Source: Malonomonas rubra DSM 5091 (GTDB lineage Bacteria > Desulfobacterota > Desulfuromonadia > Desulfuromonadales > Geopsychrobacteraceae). From it: 64,000 bases of DNA. Shown in pieces: positions 24,857 to 33,076 of this stretch. The translations under genes and the position numbers were made by a program. Location of the stretch: NCBI RefSeq assembly GCF_900142125.1, contig NZ_FQZT01000005.1, positions 186,001-250,000 on the forward strand, given 5' to 3'. The notes beneath the pieces are model-generated. The model had not been told where the DNA came from. It worked only from the letters and a program-made list of their open reading frames with translations, and did no database searches. The number at the start of each line of letters is the position of its first letter. The first letter of the stretch is position 1.

Positions 24857-25507
24857 GTGCGCCCGGCATGGCGCGTGGTGCGAAAGCGCCATCCATCCAG
24901 CTGTGGTGGCTGAATGGTGACTTGGAGGTGAAAGTCCTCTGCGGACCCTGATGACGGGAACCGCTAGTTCAACGGCAAGGGTGTCCACCGCGAGGTGGAA
25001 TCTGAAGGAAGCCGCAGGCAAAATCCTGGCCCGACGAACAGAAATCACATACGAGGCAGTCCCATCCGGGCGAGAAGGCAAGCATCTTCGAAGCCCAATA
25101 GTCATCCGGGATGGTGGGGCTGTAGATGTGGCGGGTATATGGGAGGAAGGTCACGCGCATTACCCGGGGAGGTCTGTCGATCTGCCTCGTGCTACTGGCG
25201 TCGAGAGGCGTTGGGATGGATCGGCAGAAGTCAGCAGAGGCCATAGTAGCTGGGCTAACCACCACAGCGAAGGGCCGAACCTGATATGCGGAGTGAAACT
25301 ACTTTTCTGAACGTCTTGAGCAGATGCCTCGGAAGAGGGCCTAAAGCTGGAAGTGGCGACCGGAAGTCGTGAGGTAAAGCTGGGCGCTTATAGGACGACA
25401 GGCATTGTTAGTTGATATTGCAGAAGCAAATCAGGAACCGCCGTGTACGGAACCGTACGCACGGTGGTGTGGGAGGACGGCGGGGGCGACCCCGCCTCCT
25501 ACCCGAT
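24857..25507 (+). mobile_element. ORF-less group IIC intron
   Basis: The 5' end GTGCGCCCGGCATGG, the internal segments AACGGCAAGGGTGTCC and GGAATCTGAAGGAAGC (domain I), TTACCCGGGGAGGTCTG and CAGAAGTCAGCAGAGG, and a 34-base domain V near 25437-25470 with the CGC triad (25439-25441) closely follow the Oceanobacillus iheyensis group IIC ribozyme as remembered. Domain VI has a likely branch-point A at 25501, seven bases before the 3' end CTACCCGAT. The intron is about 651 bases and domain IV has no reverse transcriptase frame; only a 28-codon frame starting at ATG 25286 is seen. It would have to be moved by a maturase encoded elsewhere. Confidence 0.93.
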
Positions 25508-25522
25508 TGATAACTCTCTCTG

Positions 25523-25801
25523 TTAGCTGCGGCTGGTAATTTCGATCAGGTGGTAACCGAACTGGGTTTTCACTGGACCGAGGACTTTGCCGACTTCGCC
25601 GCTGAAAACCACCTCGTCAAACTCTTTGACCATTTGTCCCGGACCGAACTCTCCGAGATTTCCACCCTGCTTCCCGGAAGGGCACTTGGAGTGAGTTTTC
25701 GCGATGTCGGCGAAATCTTCGCCCCCTTCAATCATCTTTTTCAGGGTGTTGCAGTCGTCTTCGCTGGGGACTAGGATATGTCGAGCAGTTGCTTTTGCCA
25801 T
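25523..25801 (-). CDS. Parvulin-type peptidyl-prolyl isomerase
   Basis: 92 residues, a single parvulin domain without a signal peptide: ARHILVPSEDD at the start, KCPSGKQGGNLGEFGPGQMV in the middle (in two parts: KCPSGKQGGNLGE and FGPGQMV) and FGYHLIEI at the end. This is the size of cytoplasmic PpiC (Par10), which speeds cis/trans change at proline bonds. AGGAG lies upstream. It follows the methyltransferase gene by 14 bases on the same strand and its 3' end faces the intron. Confidence 0.93.
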   Translation of the reverse strand: MAKATARHILVPSEDDCNTLKKMIEGGEDFADIAKTHSKCPSGKQGGNLGEFGPGQMVKEFDEVVFSGEVGKVLGPVKTQFGYHLIEITSRS

Positions 25802-25815
25802 GTTTGTTACTCCTT

Positions 25816-26451
25816 TTACGCTTTGCTGTGTGGTTTTTGGGCGCGGCCGATAACGGCTCTGCGGACAATCGACGGCGCTCCGGTAATGGTTTCTTCCGTC
25901 ATATCTTTGATGATCATACCCATTTCTTCAATCTTGTAAACGGTGTCTCGGGTCAGGTGGCAATTACCGCAAGCACATTTCCAGAGTGGTTCCCAGAATT
26001 TTTGCCAGCGTACTGTGCTGGCATCATTGGCAATCACATGCTCAAGGAACAGCAATTGACCTCCAGGTTTCAAGACGCGAAACAGCTCCTGCAGGCTTTG
26101 CTGAACGGAGTCAACGGAACATAGCACCAATGTACTGACAACTGTGTCGAGGGATCCATCCGCTAGATTGATCTTTTCCGCCGGCCAGGCTGTAATTTGA
26201 GCCGGTTGTTTGTGTATAGGCAGCTTTTGCTGCAGGCGGCGACGCATGTATGGGTCCGGTTCACTCAGGATAAGGCGCTCCACCTGTTGCGGATAGTGGG
26301 GGAGGTTGAGTCCGGTCCCAGCACCGACCTCCAACAGATCTCCTTCGGCCTGCTGCAAGAGTTGACTGCGCCAGGGACTGAAACAGCGCCGTTCGGTTGC
26401 GCCGATGGCCGCGTCATAATATTTCGCCATCAGGCGGTTGTAAAAACTCAT
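25816..26451 (-). CDS. Class I SAM-dependent methyltransferase
   Basis: 211 residues. The SAM-binding motif I is LLEVGAGTGLNLPHY, and motifs DTVVSTLVLCSV and LKPGGQLLFLEHV follow, giving the UbiE/Coq5-like subclass. A CACGNCHLTR stretch near residue 157 (CACGNC) could hold a metal. The substrate is not clear; a role in quinone methylation is possible but other methyltransferases of this group act on phospholipids or arsenite. It lies 11 bases after the coiled-coil protein gene. Confidence 0.82.
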   Translation of the reverse strand: MSFYNRLMAKYYDAAIGATERRCFSPWRSQLLQQAEGDLLEVGAGTGLNLPHYPQQVERLILSEPDPYMRRRLQQKLPIHKQPAQITAWPAEKINLADGSLDTVVSTLVLCSVDSVQQSLQELFRVLKPGGQLLFLEHVIANDASTVRWQKFWEPLWKCACGNCHLTRDTVYKIEEMGMIIKDMTEETITGAPSIVRRAVIGRAQKPHSKA

Positions 26452-26462
26452 TTGTGATTCCG

Positions 26463-26978
26463 TTAAAGTTCCAGGTTGCGTTCGACAAAGCTTTCTACAT
26501 CGTCAAGCTGGTTGCGCAGCTCGACAATCTGGTTGTCGAAATCGAAAAGGGATTCATCGATTCGCGCGAGGCGTTGCTTGAACATATTTATTTGTTCGCG
26601 GGTGTCGTTTTGTGCCGCTAGGTTATCTTCGTCCTGCTCGCCGATATTTTCGTCTTCCAGTTGTTCCAAGCGGCTTTCGAGCTGCTGGAGGATATCTTCC
26701 AGGCGATTTTTGCTGGTTTGATTGTTCTGTCGATCACGTTCTAGCATTTCAATGCGGCGAGACCGGAAATTGAGATAAGCAACTGCGATGTCGAGTTTGC
26801 GCAGGATCTCGTTCTGCTCTTTCTGCTGACCCTGCTCATAAAGCAGTTGTGTCAGGCGGTCGACTGAGGTCGACAGGTTGCGGATCTCAAGGGCAATAAT
26901 TTCTGCTTCTTCATTGGCGAAAGCGGTTAAGGAGAAACAAAAACAGATAAGCAGGCTCATGGTCATTTTTTTCAGCAT
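26463..26978 (-). CDS. Periplasmic coiled-coil protein
   Basis: 171 residues with a signal peptide (MLKKMTMSLLICFCFSLTAFA) followed by a nearly continuous helix-rich, charged region with heptad spacing (for example LEDILQQLESRLEQLEDE). The start at 26978 is set by the signal peptide and an AAGG upstream; the frame is open further upstream to 27089. No family recognised. It is the first gene of a three-gene minus-strand group with the methyltransferase and the parvulin; a structural or envelope role is possible. Confidence 0.7.
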   Translation of the reverse strand: MLKKMTMSLLICFCFSLTAFANEEAEIIALEIRNLSTSVDRLTQLLYEQGQQKEQNEILRKLDIAVAYLNFRSRRIEMLERDRQNNQTSKNRLEDILQQLESRLEQLEDENIGEQDEDNLAAQNDTREQINMFKQRLARIDESLFDFDNQIVELRNQLDDVESFVERNLEL

Positions 26979-27104
26979 GATTTGTGTCCTTGTGGAGGTT
27001 GTTTTTGGCGCAGTTAAGCCGCCTGAAATCATTATTGACCGATTGTGGTTTGTCAAGCAACAGAGGCTGTTGCCAGCGGCGTCTTCCACAGGTATAGTCC
27101 CCGC

Positions 27105-28034
27105 ATGATGAATGCGTTAGAAATTGATAGTCTTTCCAAATCGTTTGCCGGGACCGATGCAGTAAAGGGGGTTTCCTTTTCGATTAAGCAGGGGGAAATC
27201 TTTGGGCTGCTGGGCCCAAATGGAGCAGGCAAGAGTACGACGATCAATATGATTGCCGGTGTTTGCCGTGTGGGTGGTGGCTCGATCACTGCTTTCGGCT
27301 ATGACAACCAGCGCGACTACCGTTTTACGCGTCGCCTTCTGGGGGTGGTGCATCAGGAAATAGTTATCGACAATTTCTTCACCATTGATCAGGCGTTGAA
27401 GCTGCATGCCGGCTATTACGGTGTGAAAGATGACCCTGCCTGGCGCAACCTGCTGATTAAGCGCCTCGGATTAGGGCCGCATCTGAATAAGGTGATGTTG
27501 AAGCTCTCTGGCGGCCTCAAGCGACGTTTTATGATCGCCAAGGCTTTAATTCACAAGCCGCAGTTGCTGATTCTGGATGAGCCGACGGCTGGGGTCGATG
27601 TCGAACTCCGCCACGGATTGTGGGATTTTGTTCGCGAAATCAACCGACAGGGAATTACTATTCTGCTGACGACTCATTATCTTGAAGAGGCGGAACAGAT
27701 GTGTGATCGGATTGCCATAATGAACCATGGGGAGCTGATCGCGCTGGAAAAGACCCATGAGCTTGTGCGTCGTTTGTCGAGCAGGCGTTTGCGTTTGTGG
27801 CTTGCGCAGGAGTTGTTGCACGTGCCTGATGAGCTGGACACCTATCGGCCGGAGTTGTCAGAAGACGGGAGTGAGTTGCTGCTCTGTCTCCCGCCGGACG
27901 AGAGTGCCGGAGATCTGCTGAAACAGATTTGCGCTCTCGGGCTTGATATCCGAGATTTTGAAACCGATCAGAGTGGGTTGGAGGAGGTTTTTCTGCAGCT
28001 CACAGGAATGCGGGAGGGGAATGATGGTACCTAA
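27105..28034 (+). CDS. ABC exporter ATP-binding protein
   Basis: 309 residues of the ABC-2 (NodI/DrrA-like) class: Walker A GPNGAGKST, signature LSGGLKRRF, Walker B LLILDEPTAGVD and the H-loop TTHYLEEAEQ are all present. Two ATGs (27105 and 27108) are possible; the ribosome site is weak. The last 14 bases overlap the start of the permease gene, so the two make one transporter. The substrate is unknown; this class exports drugs, polysaccharide or lipid-linked compounds. Confidence 0.92.
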   Translation: MMNALEIDSLSKSFAGTDAVKGVSFSIKQGEIFGLLGPNGAGKSTTINMIAGVCRVGGGSITAFGYDNQRDYRFTRRLLGVVHQEIVIDNFFTIDQALKLHAGYYGVKDDPAWRNLLIKRLGLGPHLNKVMLKLSGGLKRRFMIAKALIHKPQLLILDEPTAGVDVELRHGLWDFVREINRQGITILLTTHYLEEAEQMCDRIAIMNHGELIALEKTHELVRRLSSRRLRLWLAQELLHVPDELDTYRPELSEDGSELLLCLPPDESAGDLLKQICALGLDIRDFETDQSGLEEVFLQLTGMREGNDGT

Positions 28035-28815
28035 AATCGCTTCGCCGCAATTTCATTCCTGGCTGCCTTTCGTGACGTTGCTGCGTAAAGAAGTGTTACG
28101 TTTTATGCGGGTGGCATCGCAGACTTTGCTGACGCCGATCATTACTGCGTCGCTTTACCTGTTTGTTTTTGGAGCCACCCTCGGAGAACGACTCAGCGTG
28201 TTGGAAGGTTTCAGTTATGCACAGTTTGTCATTCCTGGCTTGATTTTGATGGGAGTGATCAATAACTCTTTTGCCAACACCTCGTCGTCATTATTTATGT
28301 CGCGTTATCTTGGTGGCATTGTCGATCTGCTGGTGACGCCGGTAACCCCTCCGCAGTTTATCCTGGCCTACACGCTGGCAGCTATGCTGCGCGGCTCTCT
28401 TGTTGGCGGCGTGGTTTGGGTGATCTCGACCCTGTTTGCCGAACTGCCCTGGACCTCGCCTCTGCTTGCGGTGCTGATGGCTTTTCTCGCTAGTTTTCTG
28501 TTCGCTCAATTTGGCTTGATTGCGGCAATATTCGCTCACAACTTCGATACCTTGTCGATGTACAGCAATTTCCTGATCCTGCCGCTTATTTATTTGGGTG
28601 GGGTTTTTTATCCGATTTCCATCCTGCCAGCACCATGGGAGAATCTGTCTTATCTGAATCCACTTTTTTATCTGATCGATGGCTTCAGGCATGCAATTCT
28701 GGGGGTTGGTGACACCAGCTTCGTGTTGGCTTTTTGCGTGAGTGGGGGGATCGCAGCGACTTTGTTTGTCTGGGCTGCCTGGTTGATCGGCAAGGGGTAT
28801 CGTTTGCGCAGCTGA
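28021..28815 (+). CDS. ABC-2 type permease
   Basis: 264 residues with six membrane helices, matching NodJ/YadH-type ABC-2 permeases; the segment PLIYLGGVFYPISILP and NPLFYLIDGFRHAILG are conserved in this family. It starts inside the end of the ATPase gene (ATG at 28021 after GAGGGG). The selenoprotein gene follows 13 bases later, so all may be on one transcript. Confidence 0.92.
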   Translation: MMVPKIASPQFHSWLPFVTLLRKEVLRFMRVASQTLLTPIITASLYLFVFGATLGERLSVLEGFSYAQFVIPGLILMGVINNSFANTSSSLFMSRYLGGIVDLLVTPVTPPQFILAYTLAAMLRGSLVGGVVWVISTLFAELPWTSPLLAVLMAFLASFLFAQFGLIAAIFAHNFDTLSMYSNFLILPLIYLGGVFYPISILPAPWENLSYLNPLFYLIDGFRHAILGVGDTSFVLAFCVSGGIAATLFVWAAWLIGKGYRLRS

Positions 28816-28828
28816 AAAGGTGTCCGTT

Positions 28829-29092
28829 ATGTTGTCAGAGAAAAACGGCAAGGCATATAGCACTTTTTATGACGCGGTTCGTGACGAGACGGTTCTCGAT
28901 CGGCGGATAACGGTGCTGGTCGGGCTGGCCGCCGCTATGACGGCTGGCTGTGAGCCCTGAGTTGAACATTACCTCGGCGTTGCCGAGGACGCTGGGATTG
29001 GCAAGGATGAGGTCGGCGCTGTGCAGGGTATCTGTATGGCGGTGTCGGCAGGCAAGGTGAACGCACTGATGAAAGCTATTGAAGCAAAGTAG
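28829..29092 (+). CDS. AhpD-like (CMD family) selenoprotein with in-frame TGA
   Basis: 88 codons with AAAGG eight bases before the ATG. The frame has one TGA at 28958-28960 (codon 44) and then runs on to TAG at 29090. The product reads AAMTAGCEP-U-VEHYLGVAED, where U replaces the second cysteine of the CXXC redox motif of carboxymuconolactone decarboxylase/AhpD proteins. Downstream of the TGA the frame stays homologous (GIGKDEVGAVQGICMAV). A SECIS-type hairpin follows 11 bases after the TGA. Probably a thiol or peroxide reductase partner. It precedes the redox chaperone Hsp33. An ordinary nonsense mutation is less likely, see findings. Confidence 0.82.
28958..28988 (+). promoter_or_regulatory. 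Recoding site: UGA plus bacterial SECIS-type hairpin
   Basis: TGA at 28958-28960 is followed after 11 bases by a perfect 7-bp stem (CCTCGGC at 28972-28978 and GCCGAGG at 28982-28988) with loop GTT. The loop opens with G and starts 18 bases after the TGA, within the 16-37-base range remembered for bacterial SECIS elements. Confidence 0.75.
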
Positions 29093-29110
29093 GCTGACGG
29101 AAGGTTTATT

Positions 29111-29980
29111 ATGCAAGACCACATGGTGCGCGTTGTCAGCGCTGATGGTTTGCTGCGCGGAACTGCGGCTGTAACAACGGGGTTGGTGAAAGAAATCTGC
29201 CAGCGGCAGAAAAGTGACTTTACTGCGACTGTCGCACTGGGGCGCCTGTTGACGGGTGGTGCCCTTCTCAGTAGTTTGTTGAAGGGGCAGCAGAGGCTGG
29301 CGTTGATGATTGAAGGCAATGGCCCCCTCGGGAAAATGAGTGTCGAGACAGATGCCAAGGGGCGTGTTCGAGGCACGTTAAGTAATCCAGTCGTTGATTT
29401 GCCTCCGAAAGGCGATCGTTTTGATGTTGCAGGGGCAATCGGGCGAGCGGGCTTCCTCCACGTCTGGAAAGATCTTGGTCTGAAAGACCCTTATCAGAGT
29501 ATGGTGCAGCTGCAGACCAGTGAGGTGGGTGATGACCTGGCCTGGTATCTGGCCAGTTCCGAACAGGTTCCGTCCAGTGTGTCTCTTGGTGTTGAACTGG
29601 ACTCGGAAGGGGCTGTGGCGGCGGCGGGGGGGCTGCTGATTCAATCTTTGCCACCTGGCGATGAAGATCGTGTAGAGGCTGTTATTGCTGCTTTGCAACA
29701 ATTGCCACCAACAACCAGCTTGTTGCGGCAGGGGATGGCTCCTGTGGAGATATTGGCCAAAGTTCTTGCTGACGTTGAGTTTAGAGTGCAGGAAACGGTG
29801 CCGCTTGAGTTCTATTGTCCTTGTAGCCGTCAACAGACAGAGTCTATGCTGCGTTCGCTGGGCCCTGAAGAATTGAAGCGACTTGCTGCGGAGCAGGACT
29901 CAGTCGAAGTCGTTTGCGAATATTGTCGTACGCCCTATCAATTCAGCAGCGAAGAGGTTGAGCGGTTGGCGCAGCACTAG
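29111..29980 (+). CDS. hslO: Redox-regulated chaperone Hsp33
   Basis: 289 residues, the usual length. The C-terminal redox switch has the zinc-binding CXC and CXXC pairs, FYCPCSR and VCEYCRTPY, and the N-terminal domain starts DHMVRVVSADGLLRG as in the family. On oxidation the zinc is released and the protein holds unfolded proteins in the cytoplasm. GGAAGG precedes the ATG. It lies 18 bases behind the AhpD-like selenoprotein, so a shared role in oxidative stress is likely. Confidence 0.96.
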   Translation: MQDHMVRVVSADGLLRGTAAVTTGLVKEICQRQKSDFTATVALGRLLTGGALLSSLLKGQQRLALMIEGNGPLGKMSVETDAKGRVRGTLSNPVVDLPPKGDRFDVAGAIGRAGFLHVWKDLGLKDPYQSMVQLQTSEVGDDLAWYLASSEQVPSSVSLGVELDSEGAVAAAGGLLIQSLPPGDEDRVEAVIAALQQLPPTTSLLRQGMAPVEILAKVLADVEFRVQETVPLEFYCPCSRQQTESMLRSLGPEELKRLAAEQDSVEVVCEYCRTPYQFSSEEVERLAQH

Positions 29981-30314
29981 GCTCTTTCGAGACCTGCCCG
30001 TTTTAGCGAAAGTAATTATTTATATCTAATAAATGGAGGCAAAGGAGAGGGTTGCTCATCGGTCCGGTTTGCCCTCTTGCGTATACGCTTTACTCGGCAG
30101 GTAAAACTTGTTGTAAACATGACTCCCGGACTAGGGAAAACAAAAAACCTTGCGGTTTTCAATCATTATGAATCCAAACATTGTTTTATTGTTGCCGAGA
30201 GCCCTTTCAAACACCCTCCTGGGCCTGAAATCGAGCCTTTAGGTTTTTATTGTAACATTCAAAAACTACAGTAATTCCGATAGAAAAGAGGACTGGCAAG
30301 GTCAGCACAATTGC

Positions 30315-30330
30315 ATACAGTATACTGTAT
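30315..30330. promoter_or_regulatory. Perfect 16-bp palindrome before the nuo promoter
   Basis: ATACAGTATACTGTAT is its own reverse complement. It ends seven bases before TTGACA at 30338. Its half-site GTATACTGTAT recurs at 18971 and a close form at 4349. Such a symmetric element is what a dimeric regulator binds. Confidence 0.65.
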
Positions 30331-30337
30331 TTTTTCC

Positions 30338-30366
30338 TTGACATGTCAGGCGACTTTATCTTAATT
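30338..30366 (+). promoter_or_regulatory. Candidate sigma-70 promoter for nuo
   Basis: A perfect TTGACA is followed after 17 bases by TTAATT, which shares only three positions with the -10 consensus. A weak -10 next to a palindrome suggests regulated activity. Confidence 0.45.
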
Positions 30367-30445
30367 TTCGACACGCTATGGCGTAAACGCTAACGCCGAG
30401 CCGATGTCACACAGTCCAATTTCTTCAATGGAAGGAGCGGGTTTT

Positions 30446-30802
30446 ATGCTGGATATCTATTTGCCGATTCTTGTCGTTATCGGCATCGCCTTCGCTTTTG
30501 CACTCGGGTCAGTTATTTTTTCCCGTTTGATTGGGGTTAAAAAGCCCACCGCACTTAAGCTGTCGCCTTATGAGTGTGGTATGCCGCTACTCCAGGGGGC
30601 AGAAGAGCGCTTCTCGATCAAGTTCTACATTATCGCGATGCTCTTTATCTTGTTCGATATTGAGTGCGTGTTTCTTTATCCCTGGGCAGTCATGTTCAAG
30701 AAACTGGGGATCTTCGGTTTCGTCGAGATGGGTGTCTTTATTATCATCTTGCTCGTCGGCTATATCTACGTTTGGAAAAAAGGAGCTCTGGAATGGGAGT
30801 AG
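30446..30802 (+). CDS. nuoA: NADH-quinone oxidoreductase subunit A
   Basis: 118-residue membrane subunit with three helices; the loop YECGMP that lies near the quinone site is present ([13 protein letters not shown]). The start MLDIYLPI at 30446 follows GGAAGGAG; the frame is open upstream to 30404. It is the first of 14 genes in the order A to N and overlaps nuoB by 10 bases. Confidence 0.95.
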   Translation: MLDIYLPILVVIGIAFAFALGSVIFSRLIGVKKPTALKLSPYECGMPLLQGAEERFSIKFYIIAMLFILFDIECVFLYPWAVMFKKLGIFGFVEMGVFIIILLVGYIYVWKKGALEWE

Positions 30803-31320
30803 AGCAACCAAAGACACTCGGGAGTGGTTTTGTTACCACGAGTCTGGACAAATTGGTTAACTGGTCGCGTGCCAGTTCCATGTGGCCTCTGACTTTTGGT
30901 CTCGCATGTTGTGCGATCGAGATGATGGCCACGGGTGCTGCCCGCTTCGACCTTGACCGGATGGGTATTCTCTTCCGTGCTTCCCCGCGTCAGGCTGACG
31001 TTATCATTATAGCTGGTACCGTCACCAAGAAGATGCTGCCAGTTATTAAGACTGTTTACGAGCAGATGCCTGAGCCGCGTTACGTCATTGCGATGGGCGC
31101 CTGCGCCTCGTCTGGCGGTATCTTTGATACCTACAGCACTGTTCAGGGTATCGATGAGCATCTTCCGGTTGACGTTTATATTCCGGGTTGCCCGCCGCGC
31201 CCAGAGGGTCTTCTTTATGGCTTGATGAAGCTGCAAGAGAAGATTCGTGCAGAGCGCAATACTTTCGGTGCTGCTATCGGTGTCGGCGAAGTTGTAGTGC
31301 CTGACATGGTTTCCAGTTAA
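30793..31320 (+). CDS. nuoB: NADH-quinone oxidoreductase subunit B
   Basis: 175 residues; carries the N2 4Fe-4S cluster closest to the quinone. The cysteines are seen in [19 protein letters not shown] and GCPPRPE. ATG at 30793 lies inside the end of nuoA behind AGGAG. It forms the connecting module with NuoC, NuoD and NuoI. Confidence 0.97.
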   Translation: MGVEQPKTLGSGFVTTSLDKLVNWSRASSMWPLTFGLACCAIEMMATGAARFDLDRMGILFRASPRQADVIIIAGTVTKKMLPVIKTVYEQMPEPRYVIAMGACASSGGIFDTYSTVQGIDEHLPVDVYIPGCPPRPEGLLYGLMKLQEKIRAERNTFGAAIGVGEVVVPDMVSS

Positions 31321-31335
31321 GACAGGACAGGGTCA

Positions 31336-31821
31336 ATGAGCGATCAAGCGATTGTTGAAAAACTAAAGGCAAAGTTTTCGTCAGCCGTACTGGATGTCGT
31401 CGAGCATCGTGGTGAGACTACGGTGACCGTTGAGAAGGGTCAGATTGTTGAAGTCTGTACCTTCATGCGTGACGAGTGTGGTTACAATTTCCTCTGTGAT
31501 CTCTGTGGTGTTGATTATCTCGGCAAGCAAGAGGTCCGCTTCATGGTTGTTTATAACCTCTACAATATAGCGACCAAGCAGCGTTTCCGGGTCAAGGTTC
31601 CTGTAACAGAAGAGGATGCCACTGTTGATACTGTCAGCACGGTTTGGGGGACTGCCAACTGGATGGAACGCGAGTGTTGGGACCTGATGGGGATCAGCTT
31701 TAATGGTCATCCCGACCAGCGCCGCATTCTGATGCCGGCAGATTGGGAAGGACATCCGTTGCGTAAGGACTATCCAGTACAAGGTCCTGACCGCGAACCG
31801 TATCAGGGTCGTCTTTCCTAG
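31336..31821 (+). CDS. nuoC: NADH-quinone oxidoreductase subunit C
   Basis: 161 residues, the 30-kDa-type subunit. The end of the protein has the expected GHPLRKDYP motif, and ERECWDLMGI lies before it. It is a separate gene and not fused to nuoD as in E. coli, the arrangement usual in deltaproteobacteria. Fifteen bases follow nuoB; the ATG has AGGACAGGG upstream. Confidence 0.94.
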   Translation: MSDQAIVEKLKAKFSSAVLDVVEHRGETTVTVEKGQIVEVCTFMRDECGYNFLCDLCGVDYLGKQEVRFMVVYNLYNIATKQRFRVKVPVTEEDATVDTVSTVWGTANWMERECWDLMGISFNGHPDQRRILMPADWEGHPLRKDYPVQGPDREPYQGRLS

Positions 31822-31862
31822 TTGACGCGATAACCAATTCCTTAATCGGACGAGGCATACAA

Positions 31863-33044
31863 ATGGCAGTTAACACAGAAACAATGACCATCAATATGGG
31901 TCCGCAGCACCCGTCAACTCACGGTGTGTTGCAGTTGATCCTGGATCTTGATGGCGAAACGGTTGTAAAGGCAACTCCGCATATCGGTTTTCTGCATCGC
32001 GGAATCGAAAAGCTGTCGGAGCACCGCACTTATCATCAGATTATCCCGCTGACCGACCGGATGGACTATCTGGCCCCGATGCACAATAACCTCGGTTACG
32101 TGCTGGCCGTTGAGAAGCTCCTCGGTATCACCGACGAGATTCCGGAGCGCGCAAAGGTTATCCGGGTCATCCTGGCTGAGCTGACCCGTCTGAAGAGTCA
32201 CTTGGTCTGGCTTGCATGTCACGCTCTCGATATCGGTGCAATGACCGTATTTATCTATTGCTTCCGCGAGCGTGAATTCATCATGAACACCTATGAGAAA
32301 ATCTCTGGTGCTCGGATGACTTCCAACTATTTCCGTGTTGGTGGCTTGTCTGCGGATCTGCCGGAAGGTGTCGCTGATGAGATTCGTCAGTTCGCAGAAG
32401 AGATGCCTGCGCACGTTGCAGAGTACGAAGGTCTGCTGACTGGTAACAAGATTTGGCAGATGCGGACTATGGGCGTTGGCGAAATTAGCGCTGAGGCTGC
32501 CATTGATATCGGTTTGACCGGTCCGGCCCTGCGCGCTTCTGGCGTTGACTGGGACCTGCGTCGCGATAACCCCTATAGTGGTTATGAAGATTACGATTTT
32601 GATGTTCCGGTTCGCGAAGAGTGTGACACCTGGGCACGTTATCATTGCCGTCTTGAGGAAATGCGTCAGGCCAGCCGGATTATTCTGCAGGCGCTCGACA
32701 AGCTGGAAGAAGGGCCAATTTTGGCCGACTGCCCGCAAGTCTGTCTGCCGCCGAAGCAGGATGTTGTCAACACTATTGAGGGTCTGATCCATCACTTTAA
32801 GATCGTGACCGAGGGTTTTAAGCCTGAGCCGGGTGAGATCTACCAAGGTGTTGAAAACCCGAAAGGGGAGCTCGGCTACTATCTGGTCTCTGATGGTTCG
32901 CCGATGCCGTTGCGCATGAAAGTGCGTCCGCCTTCTTTCATCAATCTACAGGCATTGCCACAGATGTGTGAAGGTAGGCTGTTGGCCGACGTTATCGCGG
33001 TTATTGGTACGCTCGATATCGTTCTCGGTGAAATCGACCGTTAA
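31863..33044 (+). CDS. nuoD: NADH-quinone oxidoreductase subunit D
   Basis: 393 residues, the 49-kDa-type subunit related to the large subunit of NiFe hydrogenases, lining the quinone cavity. The conserved starts MGPQHPSTHGVL and HIGFLHRGIEK are present, as is DRMDYLAPM. The protein ends DIVLGEIDR, the family C-terminus. The four hydrogenase metal cysteines are absent, as expected. Confidence 0.97.
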   Translation: MAVNTETMTINMGPQHPSTHGVLQLILDLDGETVVKATPHIGFLHRGIEKLSEHRTYHQIIPLTDRMDYLAPMHNNLGYVLAVEKLLGITDEIPERAKVIRVILAELTRLKSHLVWLACHALDIGAMTVFIYCFREREFIMNTYEKISGARMTSNYFRVGGLSADLPEGVADEIRQFAEEMPAHVAEYEGLLTGNKIWQMRTMGVGEISAEAAIDIGLTGPALRASGVDWDLRRDNPYSGYEDYDFDVPVREECDTWARYHCRLEEMRQASRIILQALDKLEEGPILADCPQVCLPPKQDVVNTIEGLIHHFKIVTEGFKPEPGEIYQGVENPKGELGYYLVSDGSPMPLRMKVRPPSFINLQALPQMCEGRLLADVIAVIGTLDIVLGEIDR

Positions 33045-33076
33045 CCCTCAGGTTTATTGATCAAAAAGAGGTCATT

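Larger units (their letters stand above)
29981..30445 (+). promoter_or_regulatory. Control region of the nuo operon
   Basis: These 465 bases hold no convincing gene. They contain GCGTATACGC near 30079, the perfect palindrome at 30315-30330, a -35-like TTGACA at 30338-30343 with a weak TTAATT at 30361-30366, and about 80 bases of leader before nuoA. Confidence 0.5.

Noticed and set aside
24951-25310. Open frames in the 24.9-25.3 kb region
   Set aside because: They lie in the folded RNA of a group II intron and have no reverse transcriptase or other family motifs.
28829-28960. Reading the AhpD-like gene as a nonsense-broken pseudogene
   Set aside because: The TGA is at the catalytic cysteine position, the frame beyond it is intact and a SECIS-type hairpin follows at the right distance.
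30077-30274. 65-codon frame before nuoA
   Set aside because: No ribosome site, no hydrophobic or conserved pattern, and it lies within AT-rich control DNA.
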